Positions 36,278 to 47,069 of a stretch of 64,000 nucleotides of DNA are shown here, in pieces. The translations under genes and the position numbers were made by a program. Positions within the stretch are counted from its first letter, which is position 1, and every line of letters starts with the position of its first letter. The stretch covers positions 124,915,232 through 124,979,231 of the forward strand of contig NC_092860.1 in NCBI RefSeq assembly GCF_032062135.1. Reading direction: 5' to 3'. This DNA comes from Pyxicephalus adspersus (lineage: Eukaryota; Chordata; Amphibia; Anura; Pyxicephalidae). The notes beneath the pieces are model-generated. The model searched no databases and was not told the origin of the DNA. It worked only from the letters and a program-made list of their open reading frames with translations.

Positions 36278-36569
36278 ATATATATAAATAACAAACAAAA
36301 GAAAAGAAATGGCTTGGCTGAGCAACTACATACCTTTACTTAGATAGTCCCTCCCTGACTAACAGTAAAGCAGTTTAAAGCAAAACCAATACAAGGCAGT
36401 CTTTAGATAACAAAACAAGCATGTTCCACTCCCATGTACTTGTTGCTGGAGCAAGGCAGAACTCGGTTCCCCCACAGCTCTGGGAACTATCTGAGCTGCC
36501 TTCTAAGCACCCTCCAGCTTGCAACACAGTGCTGATCCTCTTCCCTCAGCCTCTTGGTGATCACTTTCT

Positions 36570-36712
36570 GTCTGGATCCCTCCTGCTCTCTCTCAGCCTG
36601 GATCCCTTGGGCTCTCTCTCAGCCTGGATGCCTCTGGCTCTCTCTCTCAGCCTGGATCCCTCTGGCTCTCTCAGCCTCTGACAGCTCACTCTCAGCCTGA
36701 ATCCCTCTGAAT
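36570..36712. repeat. Short minisatellite, ~28-bp unit
   Basis: Five to six units close to CTCTCTCAGCCTGGATCCC plus TCTGG. It lies within the possible 3' extension of the LTR-like segment. A triple AATAAGATT repeat follows at about 36716-36740. Confidence 0.85.
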
Positions 36713-36954
36713 ATTAAGATTAATAAGATTAATAAGATTACTTCCTCCTCTCCTTGCATCTGAATGCAGGTGCATATTAACCCAGTCAGGATTGGGTTGG
36801 ACCAAGGAACCCACCCTTTCACTCCCTTGGCTGGCTCCAGGGGCCCAAAGCCCCCATTTTTTTCCTAGAAATTTACACAGACCTATATAATCTCTATTCC
36901 CTGGAGCCTTTTTAACACTTTGCCTGACATTCTTAGTGACACTCTATCACAATA

Positions 36955-39900
36955 TATAAATGTAAAACTTTTTTTGTAACAAGTGCTGTTATTTGATTCC
37001 CCGTCACCCTTTCCTATTAGTTCCCCTCAGCCAGAATGGACTCACCAGATTCGGTGGGCATAAATAAAAAAGTCACATGGTCAAACTGAACTCACAACAC
37101 CATCCTAGTTGTTCATCCAAAGGTTAATTTCGGCAGATCTTTCTATTACTTTACACTCGGCGTGTCAGTCCCAGAGTTCCGCCCTGCATGTTTAATTTTA
37201 GAAAATCAGGGGTGGGTATATGGGTTAAACCTCCCCAATGGTGGCACAGACAACAATAAAAACATGGCAGATCTAGCCTTTCTTTTTTATATCCAAAAGT
37301 AGAAAAACTCAGTTTTTGAATGGGTTTATATTGCATACATTGTCAATGTTCTGTAGAGATGCCCAAAAGATTTAATAAAATCCAACAGGGCAAATATTGT
37401 AATTGTTTTCCACAAAAAAAGATCCATACATCCAGAGATGTATTGGGCATATTTTTTTTAAATTTTTTAATATGATGACACTGGCATTTATATTGTTTGT
37501 ACTTTGTTTTTTTCTGCCTTATTACCATCTTTTTAATTTGTGCTTTAAGCATTTGTTCTTTTTTTTCTTTGAAGCATTATATGCATTGTCCTTCTTTGGG
37601 TAGTTGGCTTCCAATATAGATGTAGCTCTTTTCAACATGAATCAATACATAATCTCGCTGCAGGGTAGATAAGACTTAATAAGGGGGCTGTGTTGGTATC
37701 GACATTCGATGCTGGACTTTATTGCACGAGCAATGAGACATTTTGGAATGTCTTGTTGAAAAGCATACTTTAACATCTTTACTACTTTACATACCAGCTC
37801 TAACCCCCTGGCCAATAGACATGTCACTTCTCCAACCATATTAAACAAAGACCAAGAAATGCAGTTCTTAATTTTGGATTTAATATTAGAAAATTGTAAG
37901 CAGTAATAGTGTAATTTACCAAGCTAAATGAGCAAATATAGGAAATAATTTTTCACTAATTTAAAAAAGTATGTACATTCAAACATATACATGTTGCGCA
38001 CTTTCACAAAAAACATACAAACATACAAAGCTAATTTTTTATGTAACTGAAGTACCTAAATTGCAGAGTAGTTAAGGTTTATTTACTAGGTAGAAAATGT
38101 TATTTAGTAAAGTAAAGCTGTGTGCACATAAAATATATATGTATATTAATTTGTTTTTAATTCCTCTACGCGTGGTTGGATATAGTAACTAACAACAATC
38201 CCAGAACTTATAACAAGCCCTCTGTTGCTGCAGGCACTGTAGAATATCATATCTACAAGCTTTATGGCAAAAAAGCATTTCCATGTTCACATTAAGCAAG
38301 TTAGTTTATTCTACATCCCCTCCCAGCACAGACATAACAACCAGCCTTTCTTATCTCCAAGGTTCACACAGCAGAGAAAGGAGCAGAATGCTGAGACATG
38401 ACTCTTGTGTATTTTAAGGACACATTGCTGCACAGTGCCTGCAGCTACAAAGGCAGTGAGGACACATTTTAACTCTTTAACTCTTTATACACACAAATGC
38501 ATTTTTTTTGACCCGAAGAATACTTATGTAGTTGGAAAGAAAAAGTGTAGAAATAAAGTAGTTGATGATGTTTATCTAAACATAATATCTGTGCAACATT
38601 AATCAATTTATTGCTCTAATATATTAAAATATACAAATATTATAATAAAGTATAATAGATGCAAACTTAAATTTGTGCAAATACATACCAAACATATCAG
38701 GCCTCAAAATTATGCGGAGCCAACAAAATGCAACAAACTACAAAATTAAAAGTTTTTCATAAGCAACACTTTAAAAATCTTTACAGCTTATCAGTTTAAA
38801 GTGTAGCATCAATGATCTCCTTAGAATGATTCCTCCCATTCCAACATGTGCATTTATACGTAATATGTGTTGTGTATTGGCGTTTATGAAAGATTGTGTG
38901 TTGTAGAGGCGTGTGTCTTTAAATATCAGATTCACTGCTTTTAAAATACACCCCGTAGGATTCCATCTTTGAAGCCCTGAAGTATTTACCATGCATGCTT
39001 TAAAATATTTATCGCTTACAAGGCCACCCTGAGTACCTGATTTTATTATGAAATAGTAAATGTATCTACCTAGTACACTATAACCTGCTGTTCTCTTCTC
39101 TTTCTTAATCCTTCCCTTTGTGGGCATTAGTCTACTCTTTCTTCCAAGTAATTTATTAAAATCCATCTGTTGAGTTAGCAAGCAACCCCAAGAGCTCCGT
39201 CTATATAATCATACTGTGATCCTTTTTTGTATTATTAGACCTTCATGACCAGCACACGCAATGCACACAACAGCATCGTATGAGTCCCTTGCTAATAAGC
39301 TACACTTCAAAACAATCATACTATAATTTCAGGTTTACCATACCATGTCTTATTAGGAATGGCAACAAAGCTCCAGGCTAAAGTAAAGACATTATGAAAG
39401 GCAAAGTGACAACCAACATGTGCTAAACTGTATATTTCAAAATTAGCTTTCCATTTTTAAAACTAAACATTATTTCTACCATCAATTAAAAAAATCATCA
39501 TGATCACCATTTACAGTTTGACAATTTCTAATTTATGCATCTGAGCTCAGAATTATTAGTCAATATTAACCACATGTTGGCTTGTTGAAAAACAGCTTAC
39601 TGGAAGTGCTAATATTGATTGATCTGTATTTATATGGCTCCTGTAAGTTGAGGTTTAATTGTGTGTTTCATTATAATCACATGTTCCCAGGATTGCATAC
39701 ATTTGCATTCATAAATTTAATTTTAGTGAAACTTTGGTTGTGAAGATATTTGCCTATGTTATTTTTGTTAAAATATTTATATACTGTAGCTCTTTTCAGC
39801 TGTTTAACTACAGAACACATCACCTATTTTAGGGACCAATACAATTTATACTTACTGACATGCTTTATTTAACTGAAAACATCAGTGTTGTGTCTACTAT

Positions 39901-40302
39901 ATTAAATAAAACTGTTAAAAATTAATGGATCTCATTTTTTCTCCTTGACCTTTGCTATCAATATTTAAACAAAATGATCATGGCTGACACCACCACCTCA
40001 TCTTATCTGTCTATATCATTTTTTCCTGGTTGCTTACATTTTATGTTGGTTGAATTGAGCATTTTTCTTTTCATGAAAAAATGATCACTTTATAATTTGT
40101 ACACACATTTTTATTAAAATTATACATTACGTGAAGCTGTTGTAATCACTACTTCCTACAATTAATATGCCAAAACTAAAGCCTTATTTTCCTTTTTCTT
40201 CACCGTCTGTAAGGGAATAACATATATTTTACATTTTTTTTCCTCAATGCATTTAACCGCATGGAAATAAAAGCTATTATAGGGACTGTGAACTTTGTTC
40301 AC
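36955..40302. other. Long AT-rich intergenic stretch
   Basis: No gene recognised over 3.3 kb. The longest frame, 136 codons on the minus strand (38771-39181), has no recognisable domain, no signal peptide and ordinary AT-rich composition. A segment near 38915-39000 (CAGATTCACTGCTTTTAAAA) resembles 42815-42890, so both are probably an unlisted old repeat. Confidence 0.4.
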
Positions 40303-40491
40303 TTTTTTTTTTTTTTTTTTTGAAATTGTGTTTTTATTGAGTTTTTTGTAAATACAAACAAGAAGTATACCGGAGCAAATGGAGCACAACTAAACCCTAA
40401 ACTTGCAGTTGAGCATAGAAGGTGTCCCATGGATCCCAAATCTTTTCAAATCGATCCACTTCGTTTTGTATAAGGGCAGTAAGATATTCCA

Positions 40492-41273
40492 TTAGGCGAA
40501 CATCCTGTATGCGGGTATATAGGTCCTCCAAGGAGGGAGGTAAAGTGGACTTCCATCTGGTGCAACCAGTTTGCCAGTAGGTTTGGGGAGACCCGTTAAG
40601 GGGAGCCCCAGTAGATGGGTAAGAGGGTCTAGGGACATTTGTTGTTGAGTGACATCCTGAAGCAGCTTATGAACCTGGTCCCAATAACTCCGAATAATGG
40701 GACAGTACCAGAACACATGTTCCAAAGTTCGATGGTATCATACACCTGATGCCTTACACAGGTTGTTCCCTGCTGTGGATCCTACCTGTTGGCGATGTGG
40801 GACACAGCGGGGAACAACCTGTGTAAGACATCAGGTGTATGCTACAATTGAATTATTATTTTGTATAAATTTTCCTTATAGAGTGTACAGATGGAGCTTT
40901 TATGCGCTGCTTCCCAGATGTCTGACCACTCCTCACTATCCAAGGAGCGACCTAGAATAGATTCCCAGGTGTTCATATAGGCAAATTTTCCAGAAGTCCC
41001 TCGTACACTAGTATGAAGGAGGCGGTAAATTGAGGAAACCAGACCTTTAGTATATGGGCCAAGGATCCATATCCTCTCAAAAGAAGTAGTTTCTGCAAAC
41101 CTAGGTGACTGTGTGAGGGAGAGGGCGTAATGCCTGATCTGCAGATACCCAAAAAAGGCTGTTTGGGGAAGGTCAAACTTGGCTTGGAGTTTCACAAAAG
41201 AAAACAACCTCTCTCCACTGGGTGTAATATATCCCAAATGTGGAACAATCCCATCTCCCTCCAGGGTTGCCAC
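40492..41273 (-). pseudogene. L1 ORF2 C-terminal region, broken by a foldback
   Basis: The 41273-40842 frame carries FVKLQAKFDLPQTAFFGYLQ and SDIWEAAHKSSICTLYKENL, ending at the foldback. The expected next part (RWYHTPDALHRLFPAVDPTC and WRCGTQRG) is found on the plus strand at 40730-40815 instead. The minus strand resumes at 40725 with EHVFWYCPIIRSYWDQVHKL. So the Cys/His motif is split across both strands. Confidence 0.85.
40739..40841. repeat. Inverted repeat from template switching inside the L1
   Basis: Arms 40739-40777 and 40803-40841 are 39 bases with two mismatches, separated by 25 bases. The left arm plus spacer is the inverted copy; the right arm is in the native L1 orientation. Confidence 0.9.
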
Positions 41274-41836
41274 ATCCCTCTGGTAAGACTGTCAGGCATT
41301 AGTGGGTTGTGAATAATAGGTGTCAGAACCGATGCTGTGGAGGATAAACTATATTTAATTTTATAGGTCTGCCACAGATTCCTAGTAAACAGCATTGGTG
41401 AGAGCAAATCTTTATCTGCCAGTAGTAGGGAGGAGCTCCAAAGCATCACATTAGGATGGATCGGAAAGATCCAGGATTCTTCCAATTCCCTACAAATAGT
41501 GGCAGAGTGTAATGAGGTCCAGAAAGACAAACAGCGTAAGTGGGCCACCACGTAGTATTTAAGAAGGTCTGGAGCTCCTAGGCCCCCCAGGTCTCGCGGT
41601 GTACAAACCACAGACTTAGAAAGTCTATGTCTCTTATTGGCCCAAATAAAGTTCAAGAAACCCGCCTGTAGTTTTTTCAAGGCCTGGACAGGAACCCACA
41701 CTGGGAGGGTCTCAAATAAATATAGAAGTTTGGGTAGATGCATCATTTTTACTGAGGCTATACGTCCCAAAAGTGACAACGGGTGTAATTTCCATTTGTT
41801 CAAGTAGTTATGTAGCTCAAGGGAGACAATGGGCAC
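41192..41836 (-). pseudogene. L1 ORF2 post-RT region fragment
   Basis: About 210 residues of the L1-type region downstream of the polymerase: LSLLGRIASVKMMHLPKLLY, then LQAGFLNFIWANKRHRL and GGLGAPDLLKYYVVAHL, all conserved in vertebrate L1/Tx1-group ORF2. The frame shifts at about 41210 into the frame that continues GIVPHLGYITPSGERLFSF. The first Met is not a real start. Confidence 0.85.
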
Positions 41837-41841
41837 CCCTG

Positions 41842-42150
41842 ACGTGTACCATTTTTATTAGAAAATTGCCTGGAGGATGGATGGGGTAATTTAACGGAGG
41901 CTGTCGGGCTGCTATAAAGGGACCGAATTGCCTGGAAAAAAGGTCCGGTAAAGCCCAACTTGGTCAGCGTGGAAAACATAAACAGCCAACTAAGGCGATC
42001 AAACGCTTTTTCAGCATCCAGGCTAAGAATCAGGGAAGGGCTTTTACGCTTGTTAAGAATGTCTATAACATCAAACATAAAACCTAGAACATCTTTATTT
42101 TCTCCTTTAAAAGTGGTAAAAGAAGGGACACTATATATCTGTATGACCAC
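41842..42150 (-). pseudogene. L1 ORF2 reverse-transcriptase fragment
   Basis: Encodes part of the fingers/palm of a LINE reverse transcriptase: LILSLDAEKAFDRLSW is the conserved block with the first catalytic Asp, and NGTRQGCPLSPL is the block before the FADD box. The FADD catalytic box that should follow in ~40-60 residues is absent: the sequence goes straight from GCPLSPL to the region LELHNYLNKWKLHPLSLLGR. A deletion of roughly 100 codons is inferred. Disabled. Confidence 0.9.
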
Positions 42151-42164
42151 AATTAATATAACTT

Positions 42165-43000
42165 TTTTTTAGATAAATGGAAATACTATTTCAGCTTAGG
42201 TAATTTTTGTTTTATGTTAATTATCTGAAAAGTCAAAAGTTATTATAATATAGCAGACAAGTAAATGCATTCCTATTATTTTCTTGGGTACAATGGTCTA
42301 TTGGAGTATATATATTTCGGTCAGCACAATGACCTTCCTCAGCTATGTATTTGCTGAGAAATAAAGGCTGTGTATATAAGTCTCATTCTTTCATGCATTT
42401 CAACAATACCTTATTAACGGCACCGTCAAAATTAAGCTTTGACTCACGTCATTCCCCTGGCAGAACACAATGTACAATGTGTAATGCGGGGAAATCCATT
42501 GACCGTGCTGACTGATACTGCACTGACCAAAGACAATGCGTATGAAATAGTTCAGCTTTGGAGACCTGTGAAATTATTGTTGTGTTTTGTCTGTGAACTA
42601 AAGTCATTATAGAATAAAAAAGAAATGTTTTGTTTTCAACATTTGAAATTATCATGATTATTTTAGATATTATATCATGATTATATTAGAAGACTAGATT
42701 ACTAGTTAGGGTATTTTTTTATAAGTCCGTAGATCTGGCATTCACCAAAACATTCTCTAGGTTCATGTGTTTTCATTGGCAGATATTGAATGTTCACCAC
42801 AGAATGTTTTATTTAATGTCATATTCACTGCTTTATAAATAGACCCCCTTAAATCCTAATGTAGAATTTTTGTTGGAAGCCCTGCACTATTATTTCACAA
42901 AAAAGAACAAGTGAAATCTACACCTCTAGAAGTGGTGATCTATTTACATATGGGTTTATATAGCCCAATTCCTATTGCACTGGTAGAGGTGAGCAGAACA
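42165..43000. other. Intergenic sequence
   Basis: Apart from the hammerhead-like motif and a segment shared weakly with 38.9 kb (42815-42890), nothing was recognised. Confidence 0.35.
42308..42345 (-). ncRNA. Hammerhead-ribozyme-like core, best copy (minus strand)
   Basis: Minus strand: CTGAGGA (42342-42336) fits CUGANGA exactly; one extra A; then GGTCA (42334-42330), loop TTGTGC, TGACC (42323-42319), a perfect 5-bp stem II; then GAAA (42318-42315) directly. The following ATATATATA can form a minimal stem III and ends in U-A, a permitted though poor cleavage context. Stem I has only about two clear pairs. The conserved core and stem are as expected for amphibian repeat-borne hammerheads; activity is uncertain because of the extra A and weak stem I. 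Confidence 0.5.
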
Positions 43001-43002
43001 GA

Positions 43003-43705
43003 GGACCTGATTTATTAAAGCTCTCCAAGACTGGAGAACATAGATTATCATGGGAGAACCTTGGTGATCCAGCAAATCTGAAATGGATTTCTTGTATAAG
43101 TTTCTTTACTATTAGGTAATGTTATTTTGTGTTTTTGCTTTTGTGTTATAAAATTGTCTGTATATAATATATCTGTGCAATCTCTATTGTTCGACATATC
43201 AGCATGCAGTACAGGTAGTCCCCGGGTTACATACGAAATAGGGACTGTAGGTTTGTTCTTAAGTTTAATTTGTATGTAAGTTGGAGCAGGTACACTATTT
43301 TCATAAATGCAGTTAGGACAGATGGAGCCTGGACACTAGATAGTCACTAACTTCTGGAGCAAGCTGTGCTTCGATATACAAAAAGAAACAGCTACAGAGT
43401 TTGTCTTGTTCATTAAAGAGTTAAAATATGTTACAGATCAGCTCGGCTCTTAAGATTACTCACAACATCAGCTGTGTTTAGCAAAAGATTTCTTCTGCAA
43501 ATCATCCAAACCGCCCCTCCCCCTTCAAGCCTCCGTCCTGCACTCGAGCGAGCAGGGAAGCCCCCTTCTATCTAGGAGTCATTCTTATGTTAGATGTCCT
43601 TAACTTGGGGACTACCTGTATATGCCTTGTCATTCACTGGATACTGTAATCTACAGATATATTAAAACATATAAAGACATTAGGTCCAGAACTTCTATTA
43701 TTTGG
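43003..43705. mobile_element. MITE half plus associated repeat, interrupted by a TA MITE
   Basis: 43003-43095 is the left part of the palindromic MITE (subtype with ATCATGGGAGAACCTTGG). It continues into 43096-43211, and after the insertion 43619-43705. This whole string is collinear with 50451-50760 (GTAATGTTA, GTTTTTGCTT, CATATCAGCATGCAGTA, then CATTAGGTCCAGAACT). So it is one older repeat with a later insertion. Confidence 0.8.
43212..43618 (-). mobile_element. TA-flanked MITE (Tc1/mariner type), copy 3
   Basis: Termini CAGGTAGTCCCCGGGTTACA and TAACTTGGGGACTACCTG, with TA at 43210-43211 and 43619-43620. The empty site in the paralogue at 50.68 kb has a single TA (GCATGCAGTATATTTC), proving TA duplication. 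407 bp, orientation opposite to copies 1 and 2. Confidence 0.92.
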
Positions 43706-43709
43706 CAAA

Positions 43710-44845
43710 TATTTTTAACCATGGAGCTGGTAGTGTATAACTAGAAAGAATTGTTGTGATTTCACTTGCTTAACACTCACACAGTTACCACATGGTATTA
43801 TATAGTATAGAGAGCTATCTATTATATTACAGTATAAAAATATATTATAACTATATCTTAATATAAACAAGCCACACGTTTATTGTTTAATATCATATCA
43901 TGGTATAGTTGTGAATAACTGTCCGAGGTTATAATATAATTGTGAAATGATTATAACTGTGACTATGTATTTTTACATTGCAGAGGGCTGCATTCATGTC
44001 GTTCCAGACATCCATTCCTCTGTAAAAGATGACAACAGGTGTACACATGTAGCAGCCTTTCATTTCATCATCATGAGCACTGGCCCTTTTTCGCATTTGG
44101 GATATCTAAAGATGGAATTCTGAGTTCCGTATTGTTCGGAACTCTGTGGTATTGTTCAAATCTTATTTGGAATCGGCTCTGATTGGAACTGTCTGACCAC
44201 TACCCTTCAAAGAATTGTTGCCATGTTAGGTTAAAGAGTACGCTGCAGATGAAGTAACTGTACACCTTGCTGGGTGACAGGTAATTTACTACCCATTCCA
44301 TTGGTGAGATTTTTCTCTTATTTGCATCCCAGTACATGACAGGAATTAAGCATACATTCACCTATTCCCAGTATCTCCTGACAAAGTGCCTCAATACAGG
44401 ATACAAAATACACAATATGGGGCATGGGTTGGTTGATTAACTTCCCTTTAACTGGAAAAACTTTTTATCCTAGCCAATACATCTAGATTTTCACTTTTTC
44501 TATGATATTTTTTTACATTCAACATATATACATTATTTCTTCAACATACACAACTGTGTATTACTGAAACTTATATAATGAACCAGGTAAAACGTTTGTT
44601 TGTTCACTGTTGTATATAATACAAAGGTATACCAATATGATTGGATGGGTTTTGTTTCCAGCTTTACCTTTAGTCTTGCCAAGTTGTCAAGGCTCAGTTC
44701 ATTAATAGTAGAAAATCAGTGCACTATTTAATACATGATGCTTTCCTCCTACTGCACAAACTACAAATTTGGAATAAAATTTAGGACATCCACTTTGTCC
44801 ATGGCAAGTAATTTCTTCTTACACTATTAACAGACACATTTATTT
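43710..44845. other. Intergenic sequence
   Basis: No gene recognised. It may include non-coding parts of the Tc1-like element that follows, but no terminus was found. Confidence 0.3.
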
Positions 44846-44849
44846 CACA

Positions 44850-45640
44850 TTTTGTTGACTAAATCACATTTCCAGTGGGTCACAAGCTTATCTACACTTT
44901 TCAATATTTGGTAGCATTTTGGAATATTAGTCCATCCCTTCAAAGAAGATTGGTGAAAATAGGACAGGTTTTTGGACCTCCTTTCTTACACACACATTTT
45001 CAATTCTGCCCTATTTTTTATTGAGTTCAGGGCTTTGTGATCACTACTTCAATACTTCCATTTGGAAGACCCATTTGCAACTGAACTACAACTTCCTTGC
45101 TAAACCCTTGAGATGTTGCTGCAGTATATCTTCATAATGTTCTTATGTCATGATACCATCCATTTCCTACCACATCCACTTCTACCCCCACACCTTACAG
45201 TTGGCTTGGTCTTTTTTGTCCTGCAAACTTCACTCTTTTTCCTCTAAACATAACGATGGTCATTATGACTCAACAGTTTAACCTTGGATTTATCAGACTG
45301 GAGGATGTTTCTACAGAAAGGAGGTTTTTTTATCCCATGTGCCATTGCAAATTGAAGTCTGGCTTTTTTGTGACAGCTTTGAAGCAGTGGCTACTCCTTG
45401 CCGAGTAGTCTTTTTAGGTCATACTGATATAGGATCCTGTTTTCTTGTGAATAAAGCTACATCTTCTAAAGGTCCTTTGCTGTGGTTCTTGTATTGGTTT
45501 GCACTGGATTGCTGTGTGATCCCATGGTGTTTATACTTACATATTATTGTTTGTATAGAAGGATGTGGAGTCTTCAGGTCATTGACAGTTATTCCTGAGG
45601 TCATGAGGACTTTTTGGTAAATAAATGCAAAATAAGCTGT
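44850..45640 (-). pseudogene. Tc1-like transposase pseudogene
   Basis: Translating the minus strand in shifting frames gives an N-terminal helix-turn-helix-like part (GITVNDLKTPHPSIQTIICK, YKHHGI), a middle with NDHRYVFRGKR-like and CGGGSGCGR-like DNA, and a C-terminal part SQSPELN...KNRAELKMCV, then KNLSYFHQSSLKGWTNIPKC. The SPDLNPIENLW-ELKMCVRxRRPKNL-EEWTNIP order is diagnostic of Tc1/mariner-family DDE transposases. Many stops and frameshifts; dead. Terminal repeats were not located, so the element's full extent is unknown. Confidence 0.85.
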
Positions 45641-45644
45641 CTGA

Positions 45645-46495
45645 ATATTGCTGGAAAAAAATACTTTTGCAATACACAAAATAAATAATAGTAGTTTTAA
45701 ATGATATTCCCAATTTTTATTCTGTTAGTATATTAAATATGTGTATTTATTTACAGACAGTCTTTGCTAATTAGTAATACAGGCCGACTGCCCTTAATGT
45801 TCTTCTCGGTACAGTCATAAGACCAAGTAATAAGATCTAGGTATCTGTGTGTGGTACAGCAGCTTTGTGTACTGAGGAATCTCATTTGGCAGCCAGGTTT
45901 CTAACGAAAATTAGGAGCAGTGTACCCATTGACTGGTGGTTTTTCAGAGGCAGTACCACTCCTATCAACCACCAGCCAAAGCAAACTGGCTTATGGACAG
46001 TTTCTAAATACACAATGTTCCAATTGGCTGGTGGTTTTTAGGTACAGTGACAACTCACAACCACATTTTTAGCAATGTGAACAACAGACTGAGTGCCAGT
46101 TGTTATGATGGCACCTTCTTTCATGTTCCCTGCATGCAAACATTTCTATTTGTTTGCAAACTTGGTAAATGGTGGGCATATAAAGTTCAAACCATTGGTG
46201 CAAAGAACTCCATTGTCATACCTACCCTCACTGCATCATCTTATCATTTAACTTACAACTTAACAAGAAAAAATGGTTATCTCTTGTCTCATGCTCTTGG
46301 TTACTATGTTCCTAACAGTAATAAAGCATGCAAGCAAGAAATTACTTTTCTGAAAGGTCATCTTTACTATTTGTGACTTATTGTGGTTACTAAGTTTATT
46401 TTTTATGTTTCTGTAGGTGATCAAACATGAACCCAGATGTAATGAACTAACAACTATCTGCCAACTCTGAATTAAATTAAAATCAAATCTAGAAG
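45645..46495. other. Intergenic sequence with small direct and inverted repeat
   Basis: CTGGTGGTTTTT occurs at about 45932 and 46028, with an inverted AACCACCAGCC between them (about 45970). A 109-codon plus frame (46047-46376) has no known domain. Confidence 0.35.
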
Positions 46496-46686
46496 TACTA
46501 CTAGTATATAGATAAGTACTACTTATCTATATAAGTAGTTATAAGTAGTACTATCTATATAATATACCGTATTTATCGGACCATAAGACTCACCCAGGCT
46601 TTAGAGGAGGAAAACAATAAAAAAAATATTGTGAACCAAATTGTATAAAGAAATATTTATTAAAATATAGCAGAGTAATATTTAAT

Positions 46687-46850
46687 GAGAGAGAGATTGC
46701 ACATTGCACAGACAAATTGCACATTGCACAGAAAAATTGCACATTGCACGGACACATTGCACATTGCACAGACAAATTGAACATTCCATGTTGCACAGAC
46801 ACATTGCACAGATACATTGCACATTGCACAGATATTGCACTACAAGACTA
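46687..46850. repeat. Minisatellite, ~21-bp unit
   Basis: About seven imperfect units of ATTGCACATTGCACAGACA. The Cys/Met/Asn-rich 79-codon minus frame is an artefact of the repeat. Confidence 0.9.
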
Positions 46851-47042
46851 TAGTAACAGAAAAGCTACAACTCACTAGTCATAGGAGAATGACGTGCTGC
46901 ACAACAACCACAGCACTGCTCACCTCAGACTGCCCTCCTGCCCTCTCTGCCTTTCTCCCTACTCTCCACTGTTTACAGAGCCTTCTCACATTGACACACA
47001 TCCACAGCATCCCTATAGACGAGGCTGCTAGGAAACACGCCA

Positions 47043-47069
47043 GGGGGGGGGGGGGGGGGGGGGGGGGGG
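47043..47069 (+). repeat. Poly-G tract, 27 G
   Basis: Uninterrupted G run, potentially able to form a G-quadruplex and a likely place for length error in assembly. Confidence 0.95.

Larger units (their letters stand above)
40303..42160 (-). mobile_element. 5'-truncated L1 LINE, decayed
   Basis: On the minus strand it ends with AATAAAAACACAATTTC and 19 A (plus-strand T run 40303-40321), typical of an L1 3' end. Minus-strand frames give, in order, reverse-transcriptase motifs (42150-41842), the post-RT region (41836-41192), more of the C-terminal part (41273-40842) and the cysteine/histidine end (EHVFWYCPIIRSYW, about 40720). The 5' half of ORF2 and ORF1 are absent. It holds frameshifts, a deletion and a foldback and cannot be active. 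Confidence 0.9.

Noticed and set aside
46590..46829. Cys-rich 79-codon minus-strand frame
   Set aside because: Product of the ~21-bp minisatellite inside the 46.57-kb element.
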